Source: Neoconidiobolus thromboides FSU 785 (Eukaryota; Entomophthoromycota; Entomophthoromycetes; Entomophthorales; Neoconidiobolaceae). Taken from it: a stretch of DNA of 64,000 bases. Positions within the stretch are counted from its first letter, which is position 1, and each line of letters starts with the position of its first letter. A program made the translations under genes and the position numbers. The notes under the pieces were generated by a model. That model was not told the origin of the DNA. It saw only the letters and a list, made by a program, of their open reading frames with translations, and did not search any database. Of this stretch, positions 31,207 to 42,348 are shown piece by piece. The stretch spans positions 1 through 64,000 of the forward strand of contig MU626315.1 of assembly GCA_025603075.1 (NCBI GenBank), written 5' to 3'.

Positions 31207-32091
31207 TCAGTTGCCTTTATGGTTAAGAGTGGGATCCGCTGATTGAGTAGGTAAGTTAGGCAACATGTTCATAGTTTGCTGTGGTTGTGGTGCTATTTGT
31301 TGGATAGGTGGTCGAACTCCCATAGTACTGAATTGCCCTGAAGTTTGAATATACTGCTGTATAACATTACAGCTGCAATTTCTGTGTGCTAATAGTTGGT
31401 TTTTAAGTACAAGTACTTCATCTTTAAGCTGATTGACCATCATTTGGAGCGCTTTATTACGGGCAGCTGCTTGATCAGCTTGGGTTGCAAGTTGTTGCAT
31501 CCAAAGCTTCTTCTTTTGTCTACATTTGGATGCTATATGTTACACTATTAGTATTATTCTTTGTGTGTCTTAATAGAAAACTAACCAGCTATTCTGTTAC
31601 GCTCTAAGAACTTGAGTCTTTTTGCTTCAGCGTCCTCTTCATTAGTTTGACTACTTTTTTCTTTATCCCCAGGGCTGCTTTGCCTTGAACTTTGCCCATT
31701 GCCATTATTGTCTTTAGATTTGGAGTTCACTATAAATAAAATATTAGTATTTGTTAGATAACCAATCAGTTTAAAGAAAGTACTGAATGAGTTATACGAA
31801 TTGTAGTTAGGTTCTAGATAGAATTTTAGATAAAAAAAGTTAGTATAAAAATACTTACCTTGGAAACTAGCTTCAAAAGGATTAGGTTCTTGATTATTGA
31901 ACATATATGCATCTTTATTACTTTTAGTATTATCTCTCTTCATAATATTAATTATGTTACCTTGACTTCCTCCATTCATTGCTCTCGAGTTAACGTCATT
32001 AAACTATAAACAGTATTAGAATATATAAATCTATATGGCAGTATAAAAGGCTTACATTATTATTGTTTTGTGTTGATGGTAAGTGGCTCAT
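31207..32091 (-). CDS. atf1: ATF/CREB bZIP factor, Atf1-like
   Basis: Exons 32091-32056, 32003-31859, 31729-31586 and 31532-31207 on the minus strand give 216 residues. Residues 52-59, PNPFEASF, form the osmotic-stress (OSM) domain motif of Atf1. The bZIP at about 97-155 begins KRLKFLERNRIAASKCRQKK; the junction of exons 3 and 4 falls inside it and restores Ala-Ala. The zipper end LLAHRNCSC matches the Atf1 pattern LLAHKDC. In fission yeast Atf1 is the nuclear target of the Sty1 stress MAP kinase and controls stress and sexual genes. This copy is much shorter than Atf1 because the middle region is reduced; only a few S/T-P sites remain. The 129-nt intron 2 is long for this window but phase-consistent. 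Confidence 0.88.
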
Positions 32092-33601
32092 AGTTTTAAA
32101 TTCTAATTAAATCATTTATATTAGAATTAAATCTTAATTTTAGGTGGAGTTGAAAGATATAAAATTGGATCATAATGAGCAAAATGGAATTTATGTCACT
32201 TACTAAACAATGAAAAGTTTCGTAGTTATGATAAAAGATTAAAAAACGAAAGGAAATTTTCTTTTAATTTCTCTTAAATTTTGGATTAAAACTAGAAAAA
32301 TTACCTAATGGTTATCTGTAAATTACATCATGCCCTGAATTTGAGATTAAATCATTACATCATGCTCCAATCCAAATTCCGTTATCTCATCTCTTGTTCT
32401 CAATTGGTTGGCGCATTAAATTATAGCATTTGATTTGTTAGTTTTAAGGTTTGTCCTGTTGCAGTTTTGGCCATTTTTGCAATTGACATGTGGAATACAA
32501 CTTATCTGGAAATAATTTATGATTTGGATTTAAAATAGCATGGAATAAATTTAGTGGGCACAAATTAAATTTATAGAACTGAAGTCAAAATTAATGAACT
32601 AAGTGTTAGACACCTCCATTGACCCCTTTAAATTTATTTTATTTTTGATATAATTTTTACAACTGCTTTTTAGTTGCTTATGAAATACTGTTAAGTATTG
32701 ATTTAAGTTCATCAAAGTGAATTAAAACTGTTACATTTGGTACGTTAGTCAAACTTAACCGAAAAGACATGCCCAAATATCCATTAAAAATAATATCGCT
32801 TTAAGCTAAAGTTAAAATATACAATTAAGGAATTTAAAGCAACAAACTGGGGAAAGAAAAGTTGATTTAATATAACAACTTGAGCCTTTGTAACATCAAA
32901 TCCATGTAGCCTGTAAGCTAAGAAGTTCAATATCTTTTTTATGTGCTCTCAAAGATCGTTTATTTTTACAAGCAAAGATGATGACTGAAGTATCTAAGTC
33001 AGCAATATATTTAGTTCTTTCCTAGATTTGCCCAATAAAAAGCTATTGGTTGGGATTGGGATACCCAGAATCTAATCTATTTTCTTAACTCCTTAAAGGT
33101 TTTGAGTTCGATCCTACTTCTACCAATCTAAGGTAGAAAGCATTAGACTTCTACTTTCTGTAAAAACCATTAAAATTGTACTAAAAATCTTACAAAGGAG
33201 AATGTTCATGCCGTTCACTTTATTTGTTTTCAATAATAAAATACTTTGGCTCAGTACTTTTAAGAATTCTATAAAAAAACAATAGTCAAAAAATAAAATG
33301 GTTGGCATTGCTTGATTTAAACCTAATTTAAAAATTCATTTTAGTTTAAAAAACTTGATTTCGAAAATATTATTTTATAATAATCCTGTACTATTGCAGA
33401 TAGAGTGTTTCCGAAATATAAAAGTGTATTTGTTTACAACATAATTATCAAAAAAATAGAATACAATCTGCAGCTACGGTTTTATAAAATGATAACACTT
33501 AAGTTTAAAAGTCTCTTATAAATACTTATCTCAATTAAATTAACACAGGTCAATTGGTTTAATATATTGTATATTTTTGAGCTTTTTCATTATAAAAAAT
33601 A
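32092..33601. other. Gene-free stretch of 1.5 kb
   Basis: No intact gene. Near 33048-33123 there is a tRNA-like segment (GAGTTCGATCCTAC close to an ACCAA end) whose T-arm does not pair, so at best a dead tRNA. Confidence 0.35.
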
Positions 33602-33705
33602 ATATGGGGATGTATTTTTATGTTCAAGAATTTTACTAACAAATTTCCTATTCAAATATTGCTTAAAAGATGGAAAAAGTAGAAGCTAAAAAAATATCCC
33701 TATAT
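33602..33705 (-). mobile_element. MITE copy 10 (minus)
   Basis: Ends ATATGGGGATGTATTTTT and AAAAATATCCCTATATA. Interior AAGAATTTTACTAACAAATT, then a decayed hairpin CAAATATTGC. Confidence 0.8.
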
Positions 33706-33891
33706 ATTATAATTTCCTTTTGAAAATTGCTTTAAAAACTAACAGTTTGCCACTTTTTAATGTGCATCACCTTTATGTTAAAAAATGTACTAGCTTTCTA
33801 AACATCTTTTAAAGGTTTTCAATAAAAAGAAGAATAAGACTATATAGCTTTATTAGTTTATAAAATAAAATACTTGTTATATGTATTTCAA

Positions 33892-34211
33892 TTAAAAGAA
33901 GAGTTGTAAGAAAGAGAGGAAACCTAAAAAAGATAGATATTAAAAAAGATAGAAGCTTATTCAATTAAAAAGCTTACCAGATATTAAGAAGATGGCTAAT
34001 ACAACATAAACCAAATATCTTTTTCTTTGCTCATTAATTTTAGCAATCTCTTCAGGGTCTTTTTTCTTTTTTAATGTGGTGGGCACACTCCCTTTTTTTA
34101 ATACATTTTCTTGAAACGCTTGATTTTTACGACGTTGAACTGGAGTTTGAGGCTAGTTGAAACCATTAGTTTAACAGGAAGGAAGCTAAATTGAAACTAT
34201 CTAGTTACCAT
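33892..34211 (-). CDS. YSY6: RAMP4/SERP1/Ysy6 translocon-associated membrane protein
   Basis: Exons 34211-34209, 34152-33978 and 33923-33892 on the minus strand give 69 residues. Exon 1 coding sequence is just the ATG. The protein starts MPQTPVQRRKNQAFQ, the family's TP-x-QR-x-x-N-x-x-F pattern, then a Lys-rich stretch and one C-terminal membrane segment (YLVYVVLAIFLISGGFLSFL). RAMP4 proteins are tail-anchored ER proteins at the Sec61 translocon that stabilise newly made membrane proteins and glycosylation under stress. Length matches the family (65-75 residues). The introns (56 and 54 nt) have good signals, and the phase agrees. Confidence 0.87.
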
Positions 34212-35507
34212 TGTTTTTTGTTATGGAAACTTAACCGATTAGAGATTAAAAATGATTGAAAAGTATTTTTTAATTAAGTTTAAGCTACTTTGATGTGACT
34301 ATTTCAAATTTGATTGGTTCTCCAATTTTATTCGTCTCCACTTTTAGTGAAGTCTATTACTTGTTTGAAAAAATAATTAAGCTTTTAAATTAACAATATA
34401 AAATCAAAATCTCAATAACTTAATTAAAATGTTATCTGATAAAAATTTTAGTATATATATTAGATTTTATAAACTACTAGAAGTTTACTTTTTCGAAAGA
34501 TAAATAAATGCTAATATTTAATAATCTGATTTATTACTTAAAATAATTTCTTTCTGTAATCTACTTAATGAGTTTACCTTTCTATTTATAATATTAACTT
34601 TATCAGCAATATTTTTATTAACATAGTTGTCACTTGTTGACTTTAACCATCAAATCCAATATCTTATAATAAACACATGTATCATAGCAACATGATTGAA
34701 AACTTGGACCCTTTTTCTTCTATTTATTAAGTCATTTATATGACTCAAGTTTATTCTGGCTATCATTTAACTCGATTGATAACTTTTTTAATTATATAAT
34801 ATGCTTGTACTCTTTATAATATGTATAAACTTATACTGTTATATGGATATATTTATTAAGTTTAGCTGCTTTTAAATATAGGTCCAACAACCATTAGTAT
34901 TGTTTATGCCACATAATCTATTTTCTAAATGATGCCATGGTCCATTTTAATCGTAAGTATATTTAATATTTATTTGATAGTAAAAAGCAGCTAAAGATAT
35001 ATAAAATAAATACTTTTTCTATCAACATTCAAATAAAAGTAATTGATTTCTAAAAGTAGTCAAATTTTACAGCAAAAGTTCAATGTTATTAAAAAATTAT
35101 TCGTTTTGGTAGGGATTACTAACTGAGTAGATAGTAGTTTTCTTTTCAGTGCAAAAATTTCCTATTTTAGACAAAGTTTTATTAAATAATTTTTATTTTG
35201 TTTAGAATCAAAATATTAGCTATTATATACTTTTAGTAAAGTTAGGTTAGGAAGATTGGGATTAGGATCAATGTTTATGTTTAATTAAATTTAATGAGCG
35301 GTTTGCTTGATAAAAATCAATACTTTATCAAAAAAACTACTGTCTATTTAGTCAGTATCTCCTACATTTACTTCACCCTATTTTTTAAAACCATTTAGTC
35401 AATTTCCAAAGCCACGAAAAAAGTAAAAAAATTGAATAAGCATTAAAATTTCAAAATACAAAATTCATCTCTTTATAAAAATAAAGTAAAAATAAAAATA
35501 TTTAACA
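34212..35507. other. Gene-free AT-rich stretch of 1.3 kb
   Basis: Between divergent RAMP4 and Gtr1 genes; no coding, RNA or repeat signal recognised. Confidence 0.4.
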
Positions 35508-36590
35508 ATGAAAAAAAAAGTAAAATTCAAATAAACAGCTAAGTAAATAATAGACTAATAATTTAGGTCTTATTAATGGGAAAATCAGGCTCTGGAAAGA
35601 CAAGTATGAGGTCGATAATATTTTCCAATTATATTGCCCGAGATACACGTCGATTAGGAGCTACAAGTAATTCCAATTTCAAATATATAAAATTATAACT
35701 TATAGTAACCTCGTAATTATTTTTAGTTGATGTTGAACATTCACATGTTCGTTTTTTGGGCAATTTAGTGCTTAATCTATGGGATTGTGGGGGTCAAGAA
35801 GCTTTTATGGAGAATTATTTTACATCTCAAAAAGATCATATATTTCGAAATGTAGAAGTATTGATTTATGTATTTGATGTCGAATCTAGAGATTTGGAAA
35901 AAGATTTAATTTATTACCAAACGTGTTTAGAAGCAATGGCAACTAATAGTAAAGATGCTAAAATATTTACTTTAATTCATAAAATGGATTTGGTACAAGA
36001 GGAACTTAGAGAACAAGTGTTTCAAGAAAGAGTAGAAGAGTTAAGAGTTAGAAGTGTGCCTATGGAAATTCAAGCATTTAAAACTTCCATTTGGGATGAA
36101 ACTTTATATCAAGCTTGGTCTTCAATTGTTTATACTTTGGTTCCTAATGTATCTAAATTAGAAAAACAATTAGGTAAGTTTTCAAGTTTATGTGAAGCAG
36201 AGGAAGTGGTTGTATTTGAAAGAACTACATTTTTGGTTATTTCTCATCATACTGCTGATAGTTCAAATAATCAAGATATTCATCGATTTGAAAAAATATC
36301 TAATATTATTAAACAATTTAAATTATCTTGCTCTAAATCTCAAGCTCAATTTAAATCTATGGAAATTCGACATAATTCCTTTTCAGCTTTTATTGATGTA
36401 TTGACTCCAAATACCTATGTATTGTTGGTCATGAATGATCCTAGTATTCGTAAGTTGTCCATCTTATTCTAATTTTATGATTCTGATTTAATATACTTCC
36501 TTTATTTATTTAGAATCAGCTGCTACATTAATGAATATTAAAATGGCAAGAACTCATTTCGAAAAATTAGAAGCTAATCAATTACGTTAA
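35508..36590 (+). CDS. GTR1: Rag GTPase of the RagA/Gtr1 type
   Basis: Exons 35508-35519, 35567-35666, 35727-36449 and 36514-36590 give 303 residues (yeast Gtr1 has 310). The first coding exon has only four codons. The protein begins [20 protein letters not shown], containing the P-loop; switch II is [14 protein letters not shown], and the HKMD motif (IHKMDLV) binds guanine. The N-terminal GTPase domain is followed by the C-terminal roadblock dimerisation domain typical of Rag proteins. Gtr1 pairs with Gtr2 on the vacuole, held by the EGO/Ragulator complex, and activates TORC1 in response to amino acids. The window has no partner subunit. Family assignment is very secure. Confidence 0.95.
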
Positions 36591-36703
36591 ATTTCAATGT
36601 TTCTATTTTATAATTTTATATATTAAAGCATCAAGTATTAATAAGAGAAAAGGGAAGTATTATTTTGTTATTTTATTATTTTTATTATTGAAAAAGAGAG
36701 AGA

Positions 36704-37651
36704 TTAAATATTAGATGAATTTAAATTTTTAATTTTAATCCATAGTAATATTAATTGAATTAAAAAATATTGAGATAAAATTGATATTGGATAAGTTAAA
36801 TAATACCCAATTTTAGATATTAAAGGTTTATTATATTCTTCTCCTTTAGTTTCTATTATATTACCTGATGGAGGACCAGTTACATCTTTATTTAATTCCA
36901 TATTCATCAATTTTATTAAACATTTTAATTCCAGTTTATTAATTTTATTTTTAAATTTCCATTCCCTTAATTTTGTATTATCATTATATTCTTTTATTAT
37001 TGGTATTAAATTTAATTGATAAACTAATAAAAAACAAGTATCATTCATAAATGAAGTACCGAATTGAGTTAATGAAGCGTCTTCTAATTGCCAAGCAAAT
37101 TGTTTCTCTTCATAATGATTTAAATTGATTTTTAAAAACTTTAATAACCCTTTTAAAAAAGAAGAGATACCTAATTGATATTGATATTTTTTTAAATAGA
37201 GATAAAAATAATCTAGTTTGTTTATTAAATTATTATTATTATTATCTTCATCTCGTTTTATTAAAGTTTGAATTTGATTTTCCAACTCTGTATTTAATCT
37301 TTTATTAGTGGATAAATGCCATTCTTCCCTTCTCTTTCTCTTAATCTCTAAATATAAAGTCCGATCTTCAATATATTTCCAATGACCTTTAAAGATACCA
37401 ATTTTATTTAATAATTGATGGATTGATTCCATATCACCTGAAGTTATATCTACTAAACTAAAATTGATAATTTCTTCATTACAAAATTCTATTAAACTTA
37501 TTATCTTTTCACTTGATACATCCCCTTGATTATAAAAATTATCACAAATATTAGAAAATTCCTGTGCATATTTAGAACGTTCAGTTTCATTAGAAATTAA
37601 TCCTTCCCTTTCCATTTGGCTTGAAATCAAGTCTTCAAGTTCACTAACCAT
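36704..37651 (-). CDS. Unrecognised protein with C-terminal membrane segment
   Basis: A 315-residue intronless frame on the minus strand, convergent with Gtr1 and 113 bp from its stop. The sequence is mostly helical and charged, with a basic patch (EIKRKRREEW) near residue 105, an Asn run near 138-142, and a helical core (QFAWQLEDASLTQFGTSFMN). Residues ~283-307 (YYLTYPISILSQYFLIQLILLW) are hydrophobic and close to the end, so it may be tail-anchored. Coding quality is supported by length and amino-acid balance in this AT-rich DNA. I do not recognise the family. Confidence 0.7.
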   Translation of the reverse strand: MVSELEDLISSQMEREGLISNETERSKYAQEFSNICDNFYNQGDVSSEKIISLIEFCNEEIINFSLVDITSGDMESIHQLLNKIGIFKGHWKYIEDRTLYLEIKRKRREEWHLSTNKRLNTELENQIQTLIKRDEDNNNNNLINKLDYFYLYLKKYQYQLGISSFLKGLLKFLKINLNHYEEKQFAWQLEDASLTQFGTSFMNDTCFLLVYQLNLIPIIKEYNDNTKLREWKFKNKINKLELKCLIKLMNMELNKDVTGPPSGNIIETKGEEYNKPLISKIGYYLTYPISILSQYFLIQLILLWIKIKNLNSSNI

Positions 37652-38503
37652 TTATTGTTATTATTATTACTGTTATTGAATTAATATAGAAGATTAGATT
37701 AGAGAATTATCAAAATTATTAATATTAGATTATTTAAAAAATAAATCAGTTACAGTTTAATTATCTCTCTTTTAATTGAAATTATAGTCATATTTGTATT
37801 ATTGAAGAGATAAACCAATAAACAAAATTCATAGCTTCTTTTTATTTGCAATTACTACTTTCACATGATTGGATTTATTAGGCTGTTCAAAATATTCCAG
37901 TACAAATTCATGCATATTAAAAAATTAGTTATTGATTGCAACACTATTAAATAATTTATAGCAATATACTAATGTTTTTACAGCTATAAGAAATCTGTTG
38001 TTGCAGCCAGAAATTAACTATCTTTTAATATGAATGAATTTTTACTGAAACATTTCAAATGACTTGATACTTTAAACGATTAATAAGAGGTTGAACTTTA
38101 ATTTTATCTCTCGGTTAATTAGCTTTTATTAGTAAATTGATGGGAAATTTTATTCGCATTTAAATACCAAAGAAATTATTTTAAAAAATAAACGTAAATT
38201 TATTGGTTGATTTGGGATCTATTAGAATTATTATTATTATAAAAAATTAATAAATGCTATATAAAAGGAGAAGTTTATTTTAGTACAATATATAAAGTAA
38301 AAATAAATATTCGATTTGAATTTTTAAAATGCTTTAAGTCAGTAAGCTTTTATAATAAATAGAGCGTCACTTTCCAAACATTACAAACATAATATTTTAA
38401 AAAACTCCACTTCAACCAATAAAACAAGCTCATCTTAAATATTGCTAGGTCACTTCAATTCTTCTCTCATGACATCACTACTTCTAATTTCACCACTATT
38501 TAA
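37652..38503. other. Divergent intergenic region
   Basis: Upstream regions of the unrecognised protein and the DUF4419 gene; AT-rich and otherwise featureless. Confidence 0.4.
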
Positions 38504-39643
38504 ATGTCAAAAAAGATATATAAATTCTTAAATTTCAGTTTCAATTCAATTTTATTTCAAAAACAACTAATAATGACAACTACAAGATTTAAAGTCAGTG
38601 ATGATATTGAACTCTCATCCATCAGCACCTACTCCACAGTTCCCACCAAAGAAAGAATCTCCCAGAATAATCTTTTTTCCTCTGACAAATTTGAAGCTTT
38701 TGATAGTCAATCTCAACTAGTTCACCACGATAATTTCCCGCATAAATTAAGTCTTAATGGGTTTGCAGAAACAATTCATTTAGCTTATGATCAACATCAC
38801 GGCTTAACTCTAGCACCTCATCATCTTTGGATTGTTATATTACAAGGATTAGCCATTCATGTGAATTTAAATGGCGAGAAATGTAAGAGCACATTAGGTA
38901 TTCAACATGAGGGTAAAGTGAATTTAGATGTTAGAAGAGATAACTTTGTATTAGGTGAAGATAATCCATGGCAAGAAGTATTTCCTGAATTTGTTGATGG
39001 GATTAATGGTAAAGTTAATAATACTTTAAGTCAATTGATCAGTAAGCCATTTTCTACTTCGGATAAAGTGGCAGTAGCAGTTACAGCTTTAACTATTATG
39101 GATCTATATAAAAATTATTTTACTTATTCAGTTACTACAATGTGTGGTATACCAGAAATTGGATTATTAGGTACAGTAGAAGATTGGGAAGATTTAATTG
39201 ATCGAAGTCAAAAAGTATTAAATCAATTTGAAGATTTAAAATATTGGACTGAAGAATTGATACCTGTATTAAATGAATTTGTTAAAGTTAAAAAGAATAA
39301 TAGTAATGTAAATAAAGAATTCTGGACAAGTTTCTATAAGCCTTCAGGTGGTTCTGGTGGCCCTTTTATTAGAGGTTGGATTAATGTATTTTATCCTTAC
39401 TTACAAGCTGATAAAGATTATGTTCAAAATCAATATATTAATTGGAAACAAGATTATGGAATGTTTTCTGGATTAACTTATGATCAAATACCAGTTGGTT
39501 TTACAAAAACACCATTCACTTGGAATTATTATAATGAAAAATTCAAAATGAATTTTATTGGTGGTTTCCTTGGTACTAAAAAGAGTACAATTAATCAAAA
39601 TCATATTGAACCAGCTATTTCTTGGTTTATTAATTATGAATAA
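38504..39643 (+). CDS. DUF4419-family protein
   Basis: 379 residues from the ATG at 38504, or 356 from the in-frame ATG at 38573 (MTTTRFKVSDD), which I find equally likely. Family landmarks are visible in order: GFAETIHLAYDQHHGLTLAPHHLW, split here as DQHHGLTLAPHHLW and ILQGLAIHVN; VTTMCGIPEIGLLGTVEDWE; and PSGGSGGPFIRGWI. DUF4419 proteins are widespread in fungi and slime moulds, without an established activity. No signal peptide or membrane segment is evident in the shorter version. It is intronless, unlike most core genes here. Confidence 0.85.
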   Translation: MSKKIYKFLNFSFNSILFQKQLIMTTTRFKVSDDIELSSISTYSTVPTKERISQNNLFSSDKFEAFDSQSQLVHHDNFPHKLSLNGFAETIHLAYDQHHGLTLAPHHLWIVILQGLAIHVNLNGEKCKSTLGIQHEGKVNLDVRRDNFVLGEDNPWQEVFPEFVDGINGKVNNTLSQLISKPFSTSDKVAVAVTALTIMDLYKNYFTYSVTTMCGIPEIGLLGTVEDWEDLIDRSQKVLNQFEDLKYWTEELIPVLNEFVKVKKNNSNVNKEFWTSFYKPSGGSGGPFIRGWINVFYPYLQADKDYVQNQYINWKQDYGMFSGLTYDQIPVGFTKTPFTWNYYNEKFKMNFIGGFLGTKKSTINQNHIEPAISWFINYE

Positions 39644-39721
39644 TATATAAAATTAAAATAAATTATTATAAGCTAAGTATTATATTATTATTATAATATT
39701 ATATTATACTTTTATTATATA

Positions 39722-41332
39722 TTATTGTTGTAATGATTTGAATTTTTTCGTCCATTTTTTTCTCCTACGTTTAATATAATAGCCATCACAGATAATAGAT
39801 TTTTCAGAATAAAACTTATGCCATTTAAAACCAAATTTATAACCAAATTTTTTAGTACATTCTGGGTGTTCAAAATAATATGATTGTTTACCATCAATAA
39901 TATAAGGGGGAGTATTAGTAGGAGGTAGGCAGAATTGTGCTTTTTTATCGTGTATAAAATATTCATTATTAAAATGATAATAACCCATTTTATTTAATGG
40001 TAAATGGGGTACAATATCATTTTGGCTTACAATTCTCATTGCAGTTAAAGGTAAATGATTAAAATATTTAACAAATTCTTCATTACCTACTCTTGGTTGT
40101 CCATAACTATATAAATGAATTGAATTATAACTTAATTTTAATTCATTTTGTAATCGAATACTTGCTAAACTAGCCATAGCACCACCAAGTGAATGTCCAA
40201 TTAATACAAAAGTATATTGATCTAATTCATTATTAAATCTTAATCTTAATTGTTCTATCATGTCATAAATAATTGAATCTGTTGAACTTAAAATACCAGA
40301 ATGTACTTTAATATTATTTAGATAATCTTGGTTATAATTTGGATCCACAACTTTCATCCTCCTTTTTCTAATATTTAAATCTAATAATTTATTACTTAGA
40401 TTGTCTGTACCACGAAACGATAATAATATTTTATTATTAGTAGTAACATGTATCATACCAAAGGTACCATATCGTCGACTCTTATGAGTAGATATTAATT
40501 TAGCGGGTTGATTTGTATTACATGAATCACAAGTCCATTCTTCAATTTGTTGTAATTTGCAATAAGCTATACTAGCATAATTTTGATATTCCATAGCTTC
40601 ACTTTCATTCCCTAATTTTAAATTATATCCAATGACTGGGTTGATTATATTATTGTTTATATTGTTATTAGTTATTGAATCATTATGTACTTCCACTTTG
40701 TTGTTATAATCATAGTTTGCCTTTGTTACATAGTCATTATTATTATTATTATCAATCGCAACCTCCTTCTTGTCAGTATCCTCATCATCAGTATCAAGTG
40801 TCTTTGTTTTTTCATTATTATTACTATCGGTATTGTGCATCTTTATCACTTTTCTATCATTAACAGTATTATTGATACCGTCAACCGGCATTTCTTTATT
40901 ATCATTACTATCGTCATTAGCGTTGGGTATCCTTATTACATTATTGTTATCATTATTAGTATTAGCAACATCAAATTCTGTCTCATCATCATTATTATTA
41001 GTGGTATTATCTACTTTTATTTCATTATCGGTATTATTGGAACTATCTAACTTAATTTTACCATAAACATTATCATTCCTACTACTATCATCTAACTTAA
41101 TCTTATTACCCAGATCATCAGTGTTGTTACTATTATGCACTTCTATCTTATTAATAATGTTCTCATCTACTCCAACTACCGTCTTGTTAACTACATTCAT
41201 ACCTTTATTAGGCATAAATAAACTTAACTTTGACTTCCCATTTTGAACTAAAGTGAAATAGTAAAACGAAAAACAGATTAAAAGAACTAATAAGAAAGTA
41301 AGACAGACCAGCTTTTTAAAATTGAATTGCAT
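39722..41332 (-). CDS. Membrane-anchored class 3 lipase
   Basis: 536 residues. Residues ~10-30 (LVCLTFLLVLLICFSFYYF) form a signal anchor or signal peptide. Residues ~65-225 are an Asn/Asp-rich low-complexity linker. The catalytic domain follows: the nucleophile Ser lies in LIGHSLGGAMASLAS (about residue 379), the Asp in SQNDIVPHLPL, and a His near the C-terminal part of the fold (EYFIHDKK or FEHPEC are candidates). The SYGQPRVGN motif is typical of fungal class 3 triacylglycerol lipases. Most fungal relatives are secreted enzymes without the 160-residue linker. Cys residues (CDSCNTNQ) precede the domain as in filamentous-fungus lipases. It probably acts on extracellular or secretory-pathway lipids; the basic tail KRRRKKWTKKF is unusual. 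Confidence 0.88.
   Translation of the reverse strand: MQFNFKKLVCLTFLLVLLICFSFYYFTLVQNGKSKLSLFMPNKGMNVVNKTVVGVDENIINKIEVHNSNNTDDLGNKIKLDDSSRNDNVYGKIKLDSSNNTDNEIKVDNTTNNNDDETEFDVANTNNDNNNVIRIPNANDDSNDNKEMPVDGINNTVNDRKVIKMHNTDSNNNEKTKTLDTDDEDTDKKEVAIDNNNNNDYVTKANYDYNNKVEVHNDSITNNNINNNIINPVIGYNLKLGNESEAMEYQNYASIAYCKLQQIEEWTCDSCNTNQPAKLISTHKSRRYGTFGMIHVTTNNKILLSFRGTDNLSNKLLDLNIRKRRMKVVDPNYNQDYLNNIKVHSGILSSTDSIIYDMIEQLRLRFNNELDQYTFVLIGHSLGGAMASLASIRLQNELKLSYNSIHLYSYGQPRVGNEEFVKYFNHLPLTAMRIVSQNDIVPHLPLNKMGYYHFNNEYFIHDKKAQFCLPPTNTPPYIIDGKQSYYFEHPECTKKFGYKFGFKWHKFYSEKSIICDGYYIKRRRKKWTKKFKSLQQ
40665..41180 (-). repeat. Low-complexity Asn/Asp-coding region
   Basis: AAT/GAT-rich imperfect trinucleotide repeats encode the lipase linker. 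On the opposite strand they generate several false open frames. Confidence 0.85.
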
Positions 41333-42242
41333 TTTTTATATCTTTAATTATTTTATTTTTTTTTGAATCGTGAATTATATTTATACTTCTATATTTAATG
41401 GCTTTTTTTGTTAACATGCATTTCTTGAGATGTTTATAGTTTGATTAACGTATGTGACCTAATAATTATTATGTTGATCTTTTTTAGAGTTTATAAGCGT
41501 ATTTTTGTTTAAAATCCAGACTCTTTATATTTGTATATTTTATATTATAACAGTAGATAAATTGCTAAAAATGCGCTGTAAACCATCTCAAAAACTTAAC
41601 AGTATTTGTTATTATCAATATATATTATTTATTTCAAAAATCAAAACGTCTACTATTCATTTTTTTTCGTTTATTTCAAACTCCACTTTTAATTGAATTT
41701 GATTAACTTGGTGATAACATCATATTGTTAATCATTTTCATTTTTTTTAAACTTTAAGCTGAGTTGAGTGAAAATTATTACCTCATAAATTAAAATTTAT
41801 CGAAACATTGAAAAGCCAATGAATTCTCAAGAGTTTGATTTTGTTAAATATTCAGAGAGATCAAAAAGAGGAAATATAAATACTTGGAAGATATCAATAT
41901 GAGAAAATATTGCATTGAAGAGTATAATACAGGATGAAAAAACTAATTTGTATAATCTTATGAAATGTAATCAGTTTTGATACAAAGCGATGATTTTTAG
42001 GTATATAAGGACAGCTTTTATGATTTTTGATTATAATTTTTCAAAGTTTGTGAGTTTGACTTACAATTTATTGATGTAGCAATATTGAGCATGATAAGAT
42101 ATAGTACAGTATGGTATATGTACTATATTTCTGGATAACTTCGTAGATAGAATACAAATAAAAGTGAAGATGTAAATAACTGGTTATTGCTTCTAGACTT
42201 TTGTAGTGCTTTTTATAGATAATCACAATGAAAAATACATAG
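41333..42242. other. Gene-free AT-rich stretch
   Basis: Upstream of the lipase gene; nothing recognised. Confidence 0.35.
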
Positions 42243-42348
42243 TATGGAGATGTTTTTTTTGATTTTATTACTTTTTCCATCTTTTGAACGCTATTTAAGT
42301 GGAAGGATTGTTAGTAAAATTCTTAAATGAAAAAATACATCCCCGTAT
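42243..42348 (+). mobile_element. MITE copy 11 (plus)
   Basis: Left end TATGGAGATGTTTTTTTTGA, interior TTTTTCCATCTTTTGAACG and TTGTTAGTAAAATTCTTAAA, right end ACATCCCCGTATA. Confidence 0.82.

Noticed and set aside
33048-33123. A tRNA-like segment with GTTCGATCC and a 6-of-7 acceptor stem
   Set aside because: The T-stem does not pair and no anticodon arm is clear; at most a dead tRNA.
40675-41066. Several plus-strand frames across the lipase gene
   Set aside because: They are the complement of the Asn/Asp repeat region.
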